Shown in pieces: positions 1 to 12,140 of a stretch of 64,000 bases of DNA. Numbering within the stretch: position 1 is the stretch's first letter; every line of letters starts with the position of its first letter. Below the pieces are notes generated by a model, which was given only the letters and a program-made list of their open reading frames with translations, made no database searches and was not told where the DNA came from. A program made the position numbers and the translations under genes. Location of the stretch: positions 144,700 to 208,699 of the forward strand of contig MQRK01230279.1 of NCBI GenBank assembly GCA_001938485.1, written 5' to 3'. Origin of the DNA: Girardia tigrina (taxonomy: Eukaryota > Platyhelminthes > Tricladida > Dugesiidae).

Positions 1-116
1 CGTGTTAATATATGTAAAATTTTAAATTGTAATAAATGTTATTTTTCTGTTGTATATTCATTTTTTGAACTTTATGTCATTTTGTTCTCAAATAGCTGCC
101 GCACCCTGTAATGTTT

Positions 117-3100
117 AAAGTATTCTTTTTCGAACGATTTCTTTACTCCCGTGTGGCACAAAATTTTGTGAAAGAAAGTAATGTACTCATTTCTTGAACT
201 TTTCGGGATCTAAATCTTATGCTCCAATGTCCTTGTGAAACCATCTCGTTCTTTAAAATTCATCTCTTGGTTCCCGTTTATTTTTGTCATTATTCCCCGC
301 ATCTCTTCATTATTTTGTTGCCAAGTGATAACGAATTTCTCCTCTTCGATTGCCAACATCCGTGTCTTTGATTTGATCGTTTTTGCTTGTTCGTGTGGTG
401 TCAAACATTGTGCGCATACCTACAATCAGTTCGTAATAACGCGTCTGCGTTTTTGTGTAATTCTCACTTTCGATATTGAAGCTTCATATCTAAACTACTT
501 AAATAATTCATCAAATTCTGAAATTGTGGCGTAATCGGTTTTTTTGTAGTCATCATAAATGTGATAGCTTTATGATTAGTTCGCAATTTAAATCGTGCTC
601 GTAAAGATAATGTTTAAAGTATTGCGTGAAATGAAAAATCACCAATAATTCATTCCTAGTTATGCAGTATCCAATTTCATGTTTTGTCATAGACTTTGAT
701 CCGTATGTAATTACTTGTTCCTCACCTTTTTCGTTTTCTTGTGCCAAAACTGCACCTATCGTATCGAACGATGCGTCCGTATCAAGTATAAACTCCTTGG
801 TATAGTGAGGGTAACATAGAACTGGTGCTTTTCTCTTTTTTAAAAGCCTCATCATGAGATTCGAACCAATACAGCTTATCTTTTGCATTTCCACACATCT
901 CTTCTAATGGCTTAGAAACTTCCGAGTAGTTCTTTATAAACTTCCAATAATAATTGCATATACCGAGAAAACTGCGCAATTCCTTCACACATTTTGGTTT
1001 TTCGTATTCTGCAATCGTTTCAATCTTTTCTGGGTCTGTCTTAATACCATTTTTGTTTACGATGTGTCCCAAAAATCGCAGTTCGTGTTGCAAAAAATTA
1101 CATTTTTCTGGATTTATTCATAGTCTTGCTCTCTGTATTCTTGAAAATACTTTCTCCAATCTTTCCATATGTTCCCTTTCCGTTTTTGAAAATATTAGAA
1201 TATCATCCAGATACACCAAAGCCTCTTTCCATAAAATTTCTTTCAGAACATCCGTCATCAGTTTCTGGAAGATTAATGCAGCTGCTGCAATACCGAACGG
1301 TAAAACAGAATTGTCCTATTTTGTGGAGAAAGCTGTTTTTAATCTTGAAGATTCCTCTAGTTCTACTTGATAGTATGCATTACCTAAATTAATGCTACTA
1401 AACAATTTCATTCATCTTAAAGAATCCAGCATCTCGTCAATGTTCGGTATGGGGAAAGCCTGTGACCTGGTTCAATAATCACAAATGCCCCATTTCCAGC
1501 CATAAACACATTTTAAAATTTTTCTATACATCTATACAGTTTTGTACCTTCTACCAGCTGGACTTTTTTTTGCATTCGAGAATCTCTCTGCCTATCCATA
1601 CTTACATTTATCTATATAAGGGTCTAATGGCATATTTTTGTACATTCGGAGTTCCCTATTTCCTCATTTTCCCACTGCATATTTATTCCTGGTCGTAATT
1701 CGAATCTTAAAGGTCTAGTTAATTTTATACCAAAGATAATAGGGGGAGACACTGTCTTAGCAATGTAAAATAAATTCTGTATCTTCTTATTTCTCTAAAT
1801 AACTGGTATATAACAAACGCCAAATATGTCCATCTCACTTCCATTTGCACAAATAACTGCTGATCTTTCATTCTTACTTACTGGAATGTGGAAACGGTGG
1901 ACAATCTCTGCATCCAATACGTTAATACGGGCCCCAGTATCTCATAAGCAATCTAATTCTGCATCCAATATTTTAGCTTTAAAACATAGTCTTCCACTAA
2001 ATATTCTATAATCGATTTTAGCCCTCGGATTTATAATAAATTCAACTATCACATTTACTTCTTCAATTTCATGCTCTACTATCTCTCTATTACCATTAAT
2101 ACTACATACATTACCCTTATTAAAACTATCATTACTATTAACTTTATTATATTTAAATTTATTAAAAATACTTTTATTTAAAATATTATCAATATAATTA
2201 ATATTACATATACAATTACTTATAACAGGATTCCAAACATTCTTACTTTATAATTTAAGGCTGCAATCATCTCTTGAATTCACGAGCCTTGGTGTTTATC
2301 GGTCGTTCAATATTTGAATCTTCCTCCATTCAAGCCCCCGACGATCTGTATCGGTTTTGGGACCAGTATCGTTGACTGAAACTCGATCCTTGAGATTCAC
2401 CTCGATAACATTGATATCCCAAGTGTCCATTCGCCTCACATACCGAACATTTTAGGTATGGACATTCTCTTCGAATGTGACCGCTACCTCTACGCCCGTA
2501 GCATTTTTTTATATTTTCGGGACTATCTTTTCGAATATGACCAGTTTTCCTGTAATTGTAACACACAATAAATTCACTATCATTTCTGCTGAATTGTTGT
2601 ATCGGTTTTTGTGTTGTTTCGTTTCTCATATTGCTTTGATTCACCCTCCTCTTTGACCGGAAATTGGATTGATTTGAGAATGATGAACGGTCCTTCAGAA
2701 CCGTTGCAAACGTCTTCTGTTTGTTGTTTGGTGCAATTTTTTATCTGTATTTCCATTTTTATGTTTTCCTTTTTTTCAATTACTGATTTGATCGTTTCCG
2801 GAACTTGCATATAAATTTGGGTTTTTATTGATACATCTTCTACTCAGTGAATTAAAAAATAAGACATTAACTCCTGTTTGTTCCATTTATGGTTTAAGAT
2901 TTTGTCGACCATTTTTTCGATTTTGTTGTAGAACGCAATTGCCGAATCCAGTCATATACGATAATTCATTAGATCGTTCAAATCTTGAATTAGTGACGTC
3001 GGTCTCTTGAAAGCTTTTCTCAATCTGTAGGCAAAACTGGTGATCTTCTCATCGATGGCTTCATATGTTGCCAGCAAATCCTTGTTGATGAATGCTTTCA

Positions 3101-3340
3101 CCATCATTGCTTGAATCGATTCATTAATTTGCGCGACTTGAAAATATCTTTCACAGTCTGCAATGAATTGATCCACGTCCTCGCGTCCATCGCATATTTT
3201 TGGTGCCAGATTGTTTATAATACTGGCCGTGGTCGTCATGTAAGGAGTTTCCACAATCAACGAGAACGAAATAATTCCAACAAGATTTATTTAATAATTC
3301 AAAATTTGCGCCTTTCGAATATTTAAACAAATCAGCTTTC
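117..3340 (-). mobile_element. Ty3/gypsy-like retroelement, internal region (fossil)
   Basis: Read on the minus strand, this carries the parts of a gypsy-type element in the usual order. A gag region lies at about 2580-3260, followed by CCHC zinc knuckles at 2330-2644. An aspartic protease segment with a DTGAR core lies at about 1800-2020. Reverse transcriptase lies at about 780-1700 and RNase H at about 553-894. The tail at 117-404 closely resembles the region just before the integrase in the gypsy element at 61.6 kb. No integrase core and no LTR pair are visible, so both ends are missing. It is broken in many places (at least six interruptions) and looks old. Its gag and RT resemble those at 34.7-38.2 kb and 60.7-63.1 kb, so all three probably belong to one clade. 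Confidence 0.85.
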
Positions 3341-3699
3341 AAGAGAATTTTTATTAGAATATTTGGCCTCCATTATTATACTATATATAAATAATAATAT
3401 TAGACATAAATATTAATATAGATTATTTATCCTTACAATGTCGATGATGAATCTTATATTTATCAGTTCCTCAAATATGTGCATTTTATATAAAACATAA
3501 ATAAGTATTATTAATAACAAATAATTCTCATATATAATATATTTTTGCAAAACGGTAACTGAGAATGAAAATTGATTTTTTATATATTTCTGCAGTTTTC
3601 AATTTTGAAAGTTTTGAACAGTCAATAATGAATGCAACAATTGAGAATATCAGTTTCTTCGTTGCCATACTATCTAAGAATTCTTTCTATGCGATCGAA

Positions 3700-4612
3700 A
3701 TTCCTAGTCTGTTGCTGAATGCTTGTGGAAATGTGAAGAATTTGCGACGAATCCAGGACATTGCAAATGAGTACAAAGAAATGAACATGAAGGAGTAACA
3801 AGAAAGGAAAGCTCAGGTAGACCATCGACGGAAAGAACGGGCAAGAAAGTGGTTGCGGTGAAACAGCTGCTTGAAGATAAGAATTTGTCCATTAGAGTAA
3901 TCGCTACCCTAGCAGAAGTCACCATCAATGCAGCATACCAAATTGTGGAGAAGAAATTGAAAATGAAGTGCGTCTATGCCAGGTTGATTCCTCATCAATT
4001 AACAGAAAATCACAAGACACAGAAAGTTGTTGAGTCAGAAAAACACTGTGGTTTTTGACGAGATGTCAGTGTACAGTGATCATTTACCCTGTCGGCAAAA
4101 CAATGATTCTTGGGTGGCAGAAGACGGTAACCGGCCAACGATCACACGAAGAATAATATCAGACCAGAAGTCATACATAATTGTGGTGATAATTTTCGTG
4201 GTGATTTCAGTTTCAAGGTTTTCGAGAGAAATCAAACCATTACGCTCAACGTTATGTGGATTTCCTACAGATGATCCGGAAAACCGTTAGAACAGGACGC
4301 CTGCGCCTCGTGTATGATAATGCCTGTCCACATACGATTGTCATGACGCAAACTTTCTGGGAGCAAAATGGAGTTACTCTTGTCAAACAACCACCCTATT
4401 TGCCTGAGATAAATCTCTTAGATAGGTTCATGCTCCGAAATCTGGAATTTGACAAGCGCACAGTCCATTTTTCGAACAAGGATGCCCTGACGCTGTATCT
4501 CCAAAATTTCCTTGAGAATATGATGACCAAATTCAAGCTAGCCAGTGAGCTGTATCGTCTCAAACACCATTTACAAGAGGTAATTGACATTGATAATTCC
4601 GTGTTCGTTTAA
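3700..4612 (+). pseudogene. mariner-like transposase remnant
   Basis: The C-terminal part (4256-4612) has the mariner signature. A DNACPH block is followed 34 residues later by the last catalytic Asp in a PPYLPEINLLDRF block, which is the DD34D spacing. The upstream part (about 3800-4058) has the SGRPST linker and a second helix-turn-helix region with the sequence LSIRVIATLAEV, as in mariner-like proteins of the GVQW3/FLJ37770 type. The first catalytic Asp lies in a degraded middle section (FDEMS near 4056). The reading frame changes at least twice and the first DNA-binding helices are poor. No terminal inverted repeats were found, so the element limits are unknown. The family assignment is firm; the copy is dead. 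Confidence 0.75.
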
Positions 4613-5036
4613 AATTATTTTTCTTTCTTTCTATTGGAGAAACAAAGCTAATTCTATAAAGCTATTTAAAAATTTTATAAATTTAAAATTATTGGCTAAA
4701 TAATTAATTTTTAAACAGTTGTTTTTTTTAAATAAAACAAATATTAACAATTTTATAATTAACGCATAAATATTTATAATTAAAATTAAAATTTATGTAT
4801 GGATATTTATAATCAAATTTTGATATCTGGTTTTTGTGTAAAATAAGAAAATATTTTTCCTTGTAAATTTGTTTGGAAATAGTTAATAGTCATAGAAATA
4901 AATATTTGGAGTTATGAATTCTTGACCTCGAACCCAACAAGTGTAAGTAGTTTGTTCAATGAAATCTTACTATTTCTAAACGAAATCAAAAACTTTGTTT
5001 GGGTTCAATTTCAAAACTTTACTCTCTGTTAAATAG

Positions 5037-5037
<1 letters not shown>

Positions 5038-5067
<30 letters not shown>
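5038..5067. repeat. (AT)n microsatellite
   Basis: An uninterrupted AT dinucleotide run just upstream of the mariner at 5133. Confidence 0.95.
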
Positions 5068-5071
<4 letters not shown>

Positions 5072-5237
5072 TTTGATCTCAGCGCACTTTATCGAGTCAT
5101 GATTTAATTTTGTAAGACATTCAAACTACATATTAGGTTGAAGCAAAAGAAATGTCGTTTTTAATGTATTTAATATTCATTGTTTGAAATATTTTGAAAA
5201 TCATTAATAAATAGATTCATATTTAAATTTACTTTAA

Positions 5238-5458
5238 CCCTTTCCTGGCTGAATAAAGAATTAAATTGGCATCCTTAAATCACTTTTACAACTTTGAAAT
5301 GATAAAAACAAAATGGCGTTTGACAAAACATGTGTAAGAATAATTTGTATATTCGTCTATTGATCAGAAATAAAAATATTATTTGTATTTTTCCATAGAT
5401 GCCTATAAAATATTAAAATGAAACATGATTCCATATGACATCAATAGTCAGGAAAAGG
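5238..5458. mobile_element. piggyBac-type MITE nested in mariner
   Basis: A 221-bp AT-rich stretch is bounded by TTAA on both sides (5234-5237 and 5459-5462). It has inverted ends: CCCTTTCCTGGCT on the left and, read inward, CCTTTTCCTGACT on the right (11 of 13 match). TTAA duplications with ends starting CCY are typical of piggyBac-family elements. It has no coding capacity, so it is non-autonomous. It lies in the 5' untranslated part of the mariner and therefore inserted later. Confidence 0.7.
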
Positions 5459-5561
5459 TTAAAGCTTAAACTTTACTCTATATTTTGATACCAAGAATGA
5501 CATTAGTGTTGTTCATTTAAGGTGTATTTATTTTATTTTAGAAATTTTAGAAAAGAAGGAA

Positions 5562-6527
5562 ATGAGAAAAATTTTATTCTACGATTTCAAACTAGGTCGA
5601 AAAGCGATAGAAACGGCTCGGAATATTAACAATGTATTTGTATAGCATACCACTTATTTACGAACAGTACAATGTTGGTTTTCTAAGTTTCGTTGTGGCA
5701 ACGACAGTCTTGAAGATGAATAACACAGTAGTCGACCATCACAATTTGACGACGACCATTTGAAGAAGTTAATCAATGCTGACCCGCATAAAAATTCACG
5801 GCAAGTCACTTAAGAACTCCACGTTCACCAATCAACAGTTGTTCGCCATCTGAAGAAAATCGGGAAAGTGAAAAAGCTGGACAAGAGGATGCCGCACGAA
5901 TTAAACAAAAATCAAAAAAATCGTCGTTTTAACGTGTGTTCTTTTCTGCTTTTGCGTAATCAAAGCGACCCGTTTCTGCATCGAATTGTAACGTGCGATG
6001 AAAAATGGGTCCTAAACGATAACCGGCGACGTTCAGCTCAGTGGTTGGATTTCAATGAGGCTCCAAAACCTTTCCCGAAGCCAAAATTACACCAAAAATG
6101 TTTTAGTAACTGTTTGGTGGTCTGCACACGGTTTAATCCATTACAGCTTCCTAAAACAAGTCGAAACAATTACAGCGGAAAAGTATTGTCAGTAAATTGA
6201 CAAAATGCTCCAAGAACTACAAAAAAACGGCCGGCATTACTCAATAGAAAGGGGCCAATTCTTCTACATGACAACACTCGTCCACATGTTGCAAGAAAGA
6301 CCATGCTGAAGTTAAACGAACTGGGATATGAAACTTTGCCTCATCCACCGTACTTACCAGACCTTTCTCCTACAGACTATCACCTTTTCAAACATTTCAG
6401 CCAGTTCCTTTGCGAAAAATGCTTCAGAAACCAAGGAGATGCTGAAAGAGCCTCGGACGACTTCATCACCTCCAGAACTCCAGAATTTTATGAAACTGGA
6501 ATAAATAAACTTGTTACCCGTTGGTAA
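5562..6527 (+). pseudogene. mariner transposase (cecropia-like), inactive
   Basis: The chosen start opens MRKILFYDFKLGRKAIETAR, which matches the first helix-turn-helix of cecropia-type mariner transposases. Recognisable pieces follow: an RTVQCWFSKF block, an RHLKKIGKVKKL linker, the VTCDEKW block with the first catalytic Asp (about 5995-6010), the LLHDNTRPH block with the second Asp (about 6264-6290), and PPYLPDLSPTDYHLF with the third Asp. There are 34 residues between the second and third Asp (DD34D). The C terminus near 6527 (GINKLVTRW) is in the expected place. Several frameshifts and stops separate these blocks, including one in the WWSAHG region near 6115 and a stop near 6197. The protein cannot be made. 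Confidence 0.85.
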
Positions 6528-6639
6528 CAGTGTGTTTAATGTAATGTTTTTTATTTTGACTAATAAAGTTAATTCTAAAGAAAGCTATGTTCATTTAAGT
6601 TGACGGTTAAAAACAACATTTCTTTTGCATCAACCTAAT

Positions 6640-8760
6640 ACAAATAGTTAAATTAAATAGTTGAATTTCATTTAGATAATTGAGATCTAAGTAATTTAAA
6701 ATTTAAAAATGGATTTTCGAAACATTAAATCTAGATAAAAAATTAAATATCTAAAATTTATTTTAAAGTAAATATATTTTTTAATATTTAAAAAAAATTA
6801 GGATTAAAGTAAGATTATAAATTATATTTAAGTTTTGGGAAATTCATGATTTAAGTAACATTAAATATTATTTTTCTTTTTCATGAAAATTTTAAATGGC
6901 AATAAAATAATTTTGACTGAAAATAAACATCAAAAGTCATAGATAAATAAATATTTTTTAAATATATTTCTTAAGGATGTATAAAAATTTATATGAATAA
7001 TAGAGATCATTGAATTTATTATTAAATTAGGAAAACAAATATAATTTGTTCGAAATCTGTTTGAAATAAATTTCTTTATCTGCTTGTATTATTATTAAAA
7101 TTATTTATTCGCGATGTAGCTGTGTCGTATATTCATGCAAATATTTTTACGAAACTTTATCTTTCTGTTCAAATTAAATTTCTTTTATATTTATTAAGAG
7201 AACTCACACATTTGCTACATCATTTATTACATGCACAATATGAATCATCTTTATGACAATCCGAAATAATGCCTTCACTCATTTTCATCAATCAATATTT
7301 AATACTTCTTATATAAAATCTGAACTAATTTGAACATATATATTCTATTTAAAATATTTACTACAAATGTTATTGGTTAAAATAAAATCACTATTACTAA
7401 TTTAAAAATATTAATTTGATTTAATAATTTACAAATTTCAAAAATAAAATCTTTTAAAATTTACAATCATAATAAATTAATAACATGAACATTATATATA
7501 AATTTCAATAAATTAGTTTCAGATAATATTAATCAACCATCTGAGTAGGAGAGACGCAATCCCAAATCAACACAAAATATTCAAAAACACACAAAACATC
7601 AACATTTCTCACAATATTATTGATTTTTTTTCAATATCTTTTTATTCCATTTCTTTTTTTCACATAAAGATACACTCTCATCATACATAGAAAAACACGA
7701 CAATAAATTTTTATATGTATGTTTTAAGAAACTTATATTTTCTCTAAATCATAATCTCATTATCATTTAGGGTATCAGGTTTACATATATCAAAACCAAT
7801 GTCATATTATTAACGCATTCAGCTCCATGACGTATATATCTTGGTCCGTATACATCAAGAATATTAAATACGGTTGACAGATCTTTTTAAATGACATTTT
7901 TAACAAACCATGACAATAATCGAATAAAAATATTATGCAAATTATAAAATACGTAATAATTTTCAATATTTTAATCATATATAATGCAACTTTACTAAAA
8001 AAAAACAGAGCTGCCTTTGTTACCAAATGTGACTAACTCTTAGTCACAATTTAATGAAACACTTGAACAAACACTCACTAATTAGTAATAATTTTAAGTT
8101 ACATAAAATTCGATTTCAACTAAGAATATTTTGTCTGTTTACAAATTGACATTGATTAACTTGGACAATGTTTTCGCGTTGTAACAATCATTGAGTGACC
8201 TAATTCGCCAACATCCCTATAAAGAAAAACCTTAATAGTAAAGCATCTCATTTAAGCTGTGATCATTATCATTAGAAAAAAGATTTTGTGCTCAACACTT
8301 CTTAAACTAAATTATTGAGATTAAACCTCAATGATATACAGAGAATCATTTGAGTTTCTAATCAAATGTATATTTTATTTTCCTTCAAAACAATTTAGTT
8401 GCACAATCAAAAATATTTTTATAATTAATTAAATGAAAATAAATAAAGATTGAAACTTTTATAAAATAACAAATAAAAACTTAAATGAATAAATAATAAA
8501 AAATTTAAAATAAAATAATTAATATTCACGAACTAGATATAAAGTTTTTATAATTCATTGGTATTTAGGTATTTTTTACACACTTTATATAAGCTTCGCC
8601 TGTCTTTTGTTTGTGTGGCACAAATCTTGTAATTGATTTTTCAACCACTTCTTAATGCTAAATTAAGCTGAAATTTTTCATACTTGTTCATTTCCGATGA
8701 CAATAAATGAATCAATTAACATATATTTTAGTGTGCATATTAAAGTGTATTTTTTATATA
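6640..8760. other. AT-rich intergenic stretch
   Basis: No coding region, RNA gene or transposon end was found. Long A/T runs dominate. A perfect 9-bp palindrome with a 3-base loop (TGTGACTAA, CTC, TTAGTCACA) sits at 8028-8048. Confidence 0.6.
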
Positions 8761-9860
8761 CAAGGGTGGCCATAAGTTGCTTTACCCAGTTTTAATAATA
8801 ATAAACACAAAATTCTAAATAATACAACTTTTATTTAATCAGCGTACAATAATAATTTGAAAACAAAAACTTGAAAAAAATTAAATCTTATCCTCAAAGT
8901 GTTGTCCTTCAGATTTAATACACAACTGGATTCTTCTCTGAACAGAGTGACAAATTCGTCGGCACAAGCCTTTATCGTTGTTCAAGGCTGCAAATTCTGT
9001 AGTAATTCTTTCCTTCTACTCGGATATGGTTATAATATTTTGTGAGTAAACGTGTTCCTTCAGGATACCCCACATTGAATAATCACAAGGTGCCATGTCC
9101 GGTGATCGTGGAGGCCATTCAATGGTTCCTCTCCTGCCTATCCACATGTCAAAAGTGTTATCCAAAAAGTCGCGTACATTTCTGCCATAATGAGGGGGAG
9201 CACCGTCTTGCATCCAAACGTCGTTATCTGTGTCAAGCTGAGGTGCGGCAAAATCACGCAGCATGTCGAGATATAGCTGAGAATTGACCATTCCATCAAA
9301 AAAGTATGGACCCAGAACACCAGTTGAACGTATTCCTCCCCACACACAAATTCTTGGAGAAAGATTGTTTGTCTCCCATACCAGATGAGGATTCTCAGTG
9401 GAGTAGTACACGGCATTTTGCAAATTAACGTGACCATTCAACTTATATGAAGCTTCGTCGGTCCAAATTATTCTGTCCATTATGTCAATGTCTCATGGAG
9501 TTGTTGCTGTAACCATTCGCAAAAATCTATGCGTCTGTCATAATCGTCATCATTCATTTGATGGAGCAAATGATGTCGCCAAACTTTCAACTCAATGTCC
9601 TTCAATATTCTACGTAAACTTGCACGAACTGCAGATGTTGATGGCGCATTGTGATAGAAAGTTCTAACATTTTCTTTATTTTCATCGGTATTCATATTGT
9701 TAGGGCGCCCAATTCTTTTCTTGTCGGTTACAGAGCCTGTCTCGTAAAACTTTTTAGCCAAAACATGCATTGATTGTCGTGATGGAGGAGCGTCATTAGG
9801 ATACTCTTTTGCAAATGCTGCAGCTACAGCTCTTGAATTTCTATCATGCTTTATCCCCTG
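8761..9860 (-). mobile_element. Tc1/mariner-superfamily element, 5'-deleted
   Basis: The left end begins CAAGGGTGGCCATAAGTTGC directly after TA (8759-8760). The right end, read inward, begins CAGGGGATAAAGCATG next to TA (9861-9862). The ends resemble those of the element at 25625. The transposase runs leftwards. At its 5' side the terminal repeat is joined almost directly to coding sequence, so the 5' leader and roughly the first 20 codons appear to be deleted. Confidence 0.7.
9016..9850 (-). pseudogene. Tc1/mariner-type transposase, D(40)D spacing
   Basis: The N-terminal piece (9480-9850) holds a helix-turn-helix region and a GRP linker (RIGRPNN). The C-terminal piece (9016-9480) holds the catalytic core. 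IIWTDEASY carries the first Asp, VWGGI follows, WMQDGAPPHY carries the second Asp, and WPPRSPDMAPCDYSMWG carries the third. Forty residues separate the second and third Asp, wider than the 34 of mariner and near the described DD41D group. The two pieces meet at 9480, where the stop of the first overlaps the ATG of the second by one or two bases. This is a single frameshift rather than two genes. The original start codon is missing because the 5' side is deleted. Confidence 0.8.
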
Positions 9861-10494
9861 TATAATATTCTACTTTAATAATAATAAAAATTATTGTCCG
9901 ACAGATTTTTAATAATTTTTTTTAATCAGAAAATATTTACAAAACATTTAAATTTAGTTCGTTTAGTTCAAATCGCAAACGAATACAATTTAATGTTTTT
10001 ATGCCATAGCTTTTCTGGAATTTGTTTTCAAAATGTTCAATATTCGTTAGTTTAGTGCCTTTTTATTATATAATTATTTTCTCGTGGGATGATCATTTTT
10101 TAATACATCTTTGATCTCATATTTGACTTTTTTTCATTATTCAATATCAGACTGGTAAGACATTTCCCTGACCCCTCTAGCTAGCTTATTTATTTAGACT
10201 TTAAATTACATCTCATTCAGTTTTTTGTTACTCCACAGTTAATTGTTACAATACTTTGAAGTCTGCAAAAAAAGCTAATCCATAAACGATTATTTAAACA
10301 AAAATAAAATTTTGTCGTTTTAGACAACACGCATTTTAGGTGTCTAGTTTATTTTGGGTCCCTAGTTACGACATTTGGGCTCTCGTATACAACATTTTCA
10401 TGATACACTCGTTAAATAATATTTGTTGGCAAAGAACATTTGATTGTGCTTCTTTCAATCTTGTATTAGTTGTTAACTATTTCTACTTAATTTT

Positions 10495-10595
10495 ATTAAT
10501 AAAATCAGAACATAATTTTCAAACTTTATTTCAGAAATTAATTTTGGTGGATTAGAGTCCGCCTTCTTCAGACTAAATTATTATTGGTTTCATAG
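10495..10595 (-). repeat. Penelope-like 3' terminal fragment, degraded
   Basis: Read on the minus strand, TTTAGTCTGAAGAAGGCGGA and the following AATTAATT and GAAAATT stretches align with the 3' end of the Penelope-like insertion at 36254-36746 (TTTAGTCTGAAGATGGCGGG). The hairpin that follows CTGAAGA there is decayed here. No coding part remains. Confidence 0.5.
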
Positions 10596-10633
10596 GTAAA
10601 TTACACAATAGTGACTTTTAAATCAATAATAAT

Positions 10634-11865
10634 TAGGGACATAACATTTCCACGGTAAATTTTAGTGGAATCAGCGGCACATTTTCATGGAATCCGTGGT
10701 AAATTTTTGCATTTTCCGTGGTTATACTTTATATATTCCGTTTATTTCATTTTGGTGCATAAATACGCACTATGCATGGAATTATTTTATCTATATAGTT
10801 ATTTTCATCCATAATGTTAAGTATCTTAAATAATTTTTTATCTATCACTATAAACATTCACACATATTTCAATAAAGAAAATCTCATACGACCAATATAG
10901 TTATATATGCTTCACATAAGAAGGCATAATTTACAACTTCAAACTTTATTTAAATACAGTCGCAAAAGACCCGTGGTGTTTTCCGGAGTCAATCGATGTC
11001 TGAGAGAGGTAAACACTTGGTTGAAAGCACTAAATAACCGTTCTACATCACCGCTGTTGACATTGAACTGTAGAAGTAAAACAGCACGCCCGGCAAAATT
11101 GGGAACATGATTTTAACAGCTTTCCAAAACTGTAAGGGATTGGTAAAACTAGTGCTGATATCTCCAACTAATCGAAGGTAAACTAGCCACTCTTCATCAC
11201 AAGTGTCAGGAAGTCTCAAATCTGCAGTCAATACTGTGTAGCAGGAAACTTCCACCGCTGGTAACTGAAATAGATCAAGAATGCTCACAGCCTTTAAGAA
11301 ACGAATGCATGGCTGCTTTTTTCCTGCATATACTCTTTCAATTTCAGAGCTGCCGCAGTAGCGGCAGAAGCGCAATTTTCGCCAATGGCTGAAGAAGAAA
11401 GGAGGATAAGCCAAGAAGTCAAGTCTTGTATTAGGTTATAAACCTCGTGGACGTGAGGCTTTCGTGATTGGCACACATTCAGTACAGCGATCAAGTGGGG
11501 GCAGTTGGAAGCGAGGAAAGGGAAATGATCACTTAGATTGCTTGATGAAAGAAGAGACGATAGCTCCAACAAAGCTGCACTGTCTTCTTTTTCCTCACGC
11601 TCCTTGCTAATGAAGGTAGAATAATGGGGAATGAAGGATGCGTGGTAAAGGACTGCTTCAAAATTTTTAATTTTAATAAATGATCATGAAAAATGATTAT
11701 CACAATTTAAATTAAAATAGTTTGTTATTTTTATTTTTTAATTGTTATTTTTTCATTTTACAATTTTTAATTTTAATAAATAAATGATCATGCAATTTCA
11801 TTTTCCGTGGGATTCCGCGGATTTTTCTTTTTTCCGTTTTTTCCCGCGGAATTGTCGTGTTCTTG
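10634..11865 (-). mobile_element. hAT-like element with 8-bp target duplication
   Basis: The left end starts TAGGGACATAACATTTCCAC. The right end read inward starts CAAGAACACGACAATTCCGC. About 15 of 22 positions match, including a shared CCRCGG core. The element is flanked by the 8-bp repeat ATAATAAT (10626-10633 and 11866-11873), the length expected for hAT insertion. Several CCGTGG and CCGCGG motifs crowd both subterminal regions, as in other hAT elements. At 1232 bp it is short for hAT and holds only the C-terminal part of a transposase, so it is a deletion derivative. Confidence 0.65.
10939..11665 (-). pseudogene. hAT-like transposase C-terminal fragment
   Basis: The last part (10939-11080) reads NSGDVERLFSAFNQVF, then LRHRLTPENTTGLLRL, ending LNKV and a stop at 10939. 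This matches the hAT C-terminal dimerisation block (E-R-x-F-S-x-x, then R-x-R-L). The upstream part (11294-11665) is rich in Leu and Ser (MLELSSLLSSSNLSDHFPFL), with ALKLKEYMQEK toward its end. At least two frame changes interrupt it between 11040 and 11300. The BED finger and first catalytic regions are absent. The hAT assignment rests on the dimerisation motif and the 8-bp target duplication. Confidence 0.6.
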
Positions 11866-12049
11866 ATAATAATCAAGCTCTATTTTAAGCAAATTATGAG
11901 ATAAATTTAGTATGAAACTTGAATATTAATTTTTTTCGTTTCTTATCGAATGATTTTAAAACATTTTAATCCTCTATTTTAAAAATGTGATTATACATAC
12001 GGTGAATTTATAACTAATTTTTCAATCTTATATATTTGGTGATATTTTA

Positions 12050-12140
12050 GTAATAAATACCCAATACCTCTTGGTTTATGTTCTGATCTCATTTGTAAAT
12101 ATACTTGTAATCGATAACACCACATGTGTTTGACTTATTT
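12050..12140 (+). pseudogene. Penelope-like element fragment (GIY-YIG start)
   Basis: The segment near 12066-12120 translates to TPLGLCSDLICKYTCN. This aligns with the region just before the GIY-YIG endonuclease motif in the copies at 36.3 kb (LCSDLVYKYTCNECNATYIG) and 45.4 kb. Similarity fades after HMC. It is too short to place further. Confidence 0.55.

Larger units (their letters stand above)
5133..6638 (+). mobile_element. mariner element, Hsmar1/cecropia-like ends
   Basis: Both ends are present. The left end begins TTAGGTTGAAGCAAAAGAAA and the right end, read inward, begins TTAGGTTGATGCAAAAGAAA. Each is flanked by a TA target duplication (5131-5132 and 6639-6640). These ends closely resemble those of Hsmar1 of the cecropia mariners. 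The total of 1506 bp is too long for a mariner. Removing the MITE at 5238-5458 and its target duplication leaves 1281 bp, the usual mariner size. The encoded transposase is a pseudogene. Confidence 0.9.
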
